A stretch of DNA of 9,698 bases, taken from positions 1 through 9,698 of the forward strand of contig JAXDHQ010000300.1 in the NCBI GenBank assembly GCA_034664395.1, read 5' to 3'. Below, one piece after another: positions 5,859 to 9,698 of this stretch (position 1 is its first letter; each line of letters starts with the position of its first letter). The notes beneath the pieces are model-generated. The model saw nothing but the letters and a program-made list of their open reading frames with translations. It made no database searches and was not told the origin of the DNA. Source of the DNA: JAOPZW01 sp034664395 (GTDB taxonomy: Bacteria > Actinomycetota > Thermoleophilia > Solirubrobacterales > Solirubrobacteraceae). Position numbers and translations under genes: made by a program.

Positions 5859-7424
5859 TCATTCCATGGCGATCGCGCTCTGCGCGGGCGGGTCCTCGAG
5901 CGCCGACGCCCGCGCGACCTCCCACCGGCGGCGGAAGAACCGCGGGTAGGCGACCCAGGCGAAGACCATGAGCACGACGCCCAGCAGCATGCCGCCGATC
6001 CCGATGATGATCGGCACCTCGATGCCGTGCCAGGGCTTGGTGTAGTTGAAGTCGTCGGCGTAGCCCTTGGTGCCGTAGTCGATGTAGGCGCGGTAGAAGA
6101 CGTAGGCCAGCGAGGCGAAGCCGGCCAGCGGCAGCAGCCCGGCGAAGACGAAGTTCTTCGCGGAGCGCACGATCGCGCGGCGGTAGTAGACGATGCACGC
6201 CAGGCCGGTGATGCCGTAGTAGAAGGCGATCATGAAGCCGATCGCGGTGACCGAGTCGCCGAGGACGTTCTGGCTGAGCTTGTTGACCGCCACGAACCAG
6301 ATCGCCGACAGCACGCCCATGGCGATGGTCGAGACGGTCGGGGTCTGCCACTTCGGGCTGACGTTGCCGAACGCCTTGGGCAGCGCGCCCCAGCGCGCCA
6401 TCGACAGGCTCGTGCGAGCGGTGGGCAGGATCGTCGTCTGCGTCGAGGCGGCCGCCGACGTCAGCACCGCGATGATCAGCAGCTTGTCGAACGGCGACGG
6501 GAAGACCTTCGAGCCCAGGACGCTGAGCACGTCGGTGGCGTTGTCGGCCAGCAGCTTCTGGCCGCCGTAGGCCTGCGCGGCGAACGAGACCACGACGTAG
6601 ATGAGCACGAGCAGCAGCGTGCTCACCACGGCGGCGCGGCCGGGGCCGACGGAGGCGTCCTCGGACTCCTCGTTGACCGCCACCCCGCTGTCCCAGCCCC
6701 AGTAGATGAAGATCCCGAGCAGGACGCCGTCGACCAGGGCGTGGAAGCTCGACACGTGGAACGGGTTCAGCCAGCTCAGGCTGAGGCCCGCCTCGGTCGG
6801 CACGTCGGTGACCGCCACCTTGATGAGCGCCACGACCGCGAACGCGGCGAGGGTGAGCACCTCGGCCGAGAGCAGCCACTTCTGCGTCTTGGCGTTGAGC
6901 TCGATGCCGATGACGCAGATCCAGGTCATGACCCCGATCCACACGACGCCGACGAGGGTGACGGCGAGCCCGCCGGGGTTGGCCGCCGAATGCAGGCCGA
7001 AGAGCAGGAACGTGTAGATGCCCGCGATCTGCGCGAGGCTCGCCATGACGATGATGTCGGCGGCGATGATCGCCCAACCCGTCAGCCAGCCGAGCTGCGG
7101 CCCGATCGCCCGCGTCGTCCACGCGAAGCTCGTGCCGCAGTCCGGGTCGGCGCGGTTCATGTACTTGTAGGCGAAGGCGATGCACAGCATCGGCAGGAAC
7201 GAGACGAGCAGGACCGCCGGCGCCGACAGGCCCACGCCGGGCACCGCCACGATGAACCCCAGCGTCGCGGCCAGGCTGTAGCCCGGCGCCGTCGACGCGA
7301 CGCCGATCACCACGTTCGAGATGTAGCCGATGGCGTTGGACTTCAGGCCCTTGTCGCCGGGGCCCGCGCCCGCGCCCACGCCGGAACCCTCGACACGTGG
7401 CGCCGTGATCGATCCGCCTTGCAC
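5859..7424 (-). CDS. APC-superfamily amino acid permease
   Basis: This is an inner-membrane transporter of the amino acid-polyamine-organocation superfamily, probably a proton-coupled amino acid importer. The 521-residue reading has about 12-13 hydrophobic segments. TM1 carries the unwound substrate-site pattern VASTAPGYSLAAT (42-54), and the TM6 region has IYWGWDSGVAVNEESEDA (240-257). The N-terminus is cytoplasmic, Gly/Ala-rich and short; the C-terminus is charged. I chose GTG 7424, which has a GAGGAGGAG purine run just upstream (7435-7427). The upstream ATG at 7562 would add a non-conserved, Arg-rich 46-residue stretch crossing a likely promoter and was rejected. The gene lies directly upstream of the leuA promoter on the same strand. 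Branched-chain amino acid uptake is a guess from position; substrate cannot be assigned from sequence. Confidence 0.88.
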   Translation of the reverse strand: MQGGSITAPRVEGSGVGAGAGPGDKGLKSNAIGYISNVVIGVASTAPGYSLAATLGFIVAVPGVGLSAPAVLLVSFLPMLCIAFAYKYMNRADPDCGTSFAWTTRAIGPQLGWLTGWAIIAADIIVMASLAQIAGIYTFLLFGLHSAANPGGLAVTLVGVVWIGVMTWICVIGIELNAKTQKWLLSAEVLTLAAFAVVALIKVAVTDVPTEAGLSLSWLNPFHVSSFHALVDGVLLGIFIYWGWDSGVAVNEESEDASVGPGRAAVVSTLLLVLIYVVVSFAAQAYGGQKLLADNATDVLSVLGSKVFPSPFDKLLIIAVLTSAAASTQTTILPTARTSLSMARWGALPKAFGNVSPKWQTPTVSTIAMGVLSAIWFVAVNKLSQNVLGDSVTAIGFMIAFYYGITGLACIVYYRRAIVRSAKNFVFAGLLPLAGFASLAYVFYRAYIDYGTKGYADDFNYTKPWHGIEVPIIIGIGGMLLGVVLMVFAWVAYPRFFRRRWEVARASALEDPPAQSAIAME

Positions 7425-7609
7425 TGCTCCTCCTCGCTCTCCCCTGCCTAGCCCCCGCTGCCGCGAGGGTACTGCGCAGATCGGGCATGAGGCCCCGGTC
7501 GGCGCGAGGTTGCGCCGCGATGGCGAACGCAACCCCCACGCGGTCCGGGCCGAGTTGTCCATGGTGGCGTGGTGCGCGCCGCCCGGCGACGGGTACCGTG
7601 CGTGGGGTT
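7425..7609. promoter_or_regulatory. Divergent intergenic region, permease / ParB-like gene
   Basis: This 185-bp spacer separates the minus-strand permease from the plus-strand ParB-like gene. For the permease, TACCCT (7471-7466, minus) is the best -10; it gives a 5' UTR of about 35 nt carrying the purine-rich SD. For the plus gene, TACCGT (7594-7599) lies about 10 nt before GTG 7610, suggesting a leaderless start. No convincing -35 box is seen for either. Reading frames cross the spacer in several frames, as is usual at this GC content, and none looks conserved. Confidence 0.4.
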
Positions 7610-8460
7610 GTGGCGCCGCCGCCTCTCGACACCGGCTTCCCGACCGCCGACGCGCAGGACGACTTCCAGCGCGCTCGCCGTCGCCAGGTGCTGTCGCGGC
7701 TGGCCCGCCGGGTCGGCCGCGAGCCCGGCGACGTCGACGTCATCCTCCCCTACGAGGAGGTCGTGGCCGCCCTCGGCTACCTCGAGGAGTCCTACGTCGG
7801 CCTGCAGACGGTGCCGCTGGACTCGATCCTCGGGACGGTCGACCGCGCCAAGGGATTCGACCGCCAGTTCCGCCCCACGACGGCGCGCGTCCGCGCGCGC
7901 TGGGAGCGGATCGCCAACGCGGTGCGCCGCGGCGAGCCGATGCCGCCGATCTCGCTGTACCGCATCGGCGAGGTGCACTTCGTTCGCGACGGCCACCATC
8001 GCGTGTCGGTGGCGCGGGCGCTGGGCCGCTCGGAGATCGAGGCGTACGTCGTCCAGGTCGGCACGCGGATCGGCGCCGACCGCACGCTGCGGATGGAGGA
8101 CCTCCCCAAGAAGAGCCACGAGCGCCTGTTCCACGAGCGCATCCCCCTCCCCGCCCGCGCGCGCGGACGCATCGCCGTCGCCGACGCGTGGGACTACGGC
8201 ATGCTGGCCGAGGCGGTCGAGGCGTGGACGTTCCGCCTGATGCAGGACCGCGCCGAGTTCGTCGACCGCGCGACCGCCGCCCGGCTGTGGTTCGACGAGG
8301 AGTACGCGCCCGTCGTCGAGATGCTCCGGGAGGCGGACATGATCGGCGGCGGCTCGGAGACCGACGCCTACCTGCGCGTGGCCGCCGACCGCTACCGCCT
8401 CATGCGCACGCACGAGTGGAGCCCGGACGTGCTGGCCCAGCTCCGCGACGACCAGCGCCG

Positions 8461-8464
<4 letters not shown>
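7610..8464 (+). CDS. ParB/sulfiredoxin-like domain protein, function unknown
   Basis: The protein (284 residues from GTG 7610) has a ParB-N/sulfiredoxin-like core. Residues about 66-150 contain VPLDSILGTV, PPISLYRIGEVHFVRDGHHRVSVARALG (DGHHR at 127-131) and an EAYVVQV strand. This fold binds nucleotides in ParB, but no ParB KorB-type helix-turn-helix or dimerisation domain follows, so a chromosome-segregation role is unlikely. The C-terminal half is charged and helical, with a Trp/Tyr-Pro pattern (LWFDEEYAPVVEMLREADM and then a TDAYL...RYRLM stretch). I have a loose memory of this pattern in uncharacterised actinobacterial ParB-like proteins. No signal peptide or membrane segment is present. 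GTG 7598 is an alternative start 12 bp upstream. The stop TAG overlaps the stop of the convergent ABC ATPase gene. The family call is moderate; no function is assigned. Confidence 0.8.
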
Positions 8465-9666
<1,202 letters not shown>

Positions 9667-9674
9667 GACCTGGG

Positions 9675-9685
9675 CCCTCCTCCTT
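9675..9685 (-). promoter_or_regulatory. Strong ribosome binding site of the ABC ATPase gene
   Basis: AAGGAGGAGGG on the minus strand ends 8 nt before the ATG at 9666. It is the most canonical SD in the window and fixes the start. The promoter would lie beyond the right edge. Confidence 0.75.
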
Positions 9686-9698
9686 GGTTCTCGCGAAC

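Noticed and set aside
5157..7451. Long plus-strand open frame opposite leuA and the permease
   Set aside because: Antisense shadow rich in Asp/Arg/His repeats, crossing gene boundaries and the leuA control region; the permease and LeuA motifs are unambiguous on the minus strand.
7425..7562. Permease start at ATG 7562
   Set aside because: The added 46 residues are Arg-rich and non-hydrophobic and run through a likely promoter; GTG 7424 has a purine-rich SD and directly precedes the family-like region.
5755..7743. 662-codon minus-strand frame whose end contains the leucine-rich peptide
   Set aside because: Most of it is a shadow of the permease in another frame. Only the last 18 codons, from ATG 5808, make sense as the separate leader peptide.

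Overview
This is a very GC-rich window from an actinobacterium-like chromosome. Gene style (GTG starts, TAnnnT-type -10 boxes, weak Shine-Dalgarno sites, tight overlaps) and protein character suggest a Thermoleophilia/Solirubrobacterales-type organism. That placement is an inference from overall character, not from a marker gene. There are eight ordinary protein genes, one of them cut by the left edge, plus a short leader peptide. I see no rRNA, tRNA, insertion sequence, prophage or CRISPR array, and no intrinsic terminator with a U-tract.

The left two thirds is a leucine biosynthesis region, mostly on the minus strand. Reading in the minus direction from about 7424, it holds an APC-family amino acid permease, then a promoter, a leucine-rich leader peptide and leuA (2-isopropylmalate synthase). 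An M20-family metallopeptidase follows, its GTG start overlapping the leuA stop. A plus-strand patatin-like lipase (1966-2847) converges on the peptidase and overlaps it by 34 bp. Divergent from the lipase is a second minus-strand unit: an XRE helix-turn-helix/cupin regulator, then leuC (isopropylmalate isomerase large subunit) three bases after its stop and in the same frame. leuC runs off the left edge. leuD would be expected next but is not visible.

The right third holds a plus-strand protein with a ParB-like DGHHR motif (7610-8464). It ends tail-to-tail with a complete minus-strand MalK/UgpC/MsmK-type sugar ABC transporter ATPase (8461-9666), the two stop codons sharing CTAG.

The most notable feature is the leuA control region (5681-5846). 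A promoter-like TTGCAC-N18-TACCCT lies about 8 nt upstream of a 17-residue ORF with eight leucines. A UUCG hairpin sits at the end of that ORF. The 74-nt leader after it has a stem that could pair with either of two repeat copies, and leuA has its own SD. Together these look like a leucine-responsive attenuator. A second regulatory idea is independent: leuC's SD is buried in a hairpin inside the last codons of the upstream regulator, and a GTACGT-N10-ACGTAC inverted repeat lies at that regulator's 5' end. The two leucine steps therefore appear to be controlled by different mechanisms.
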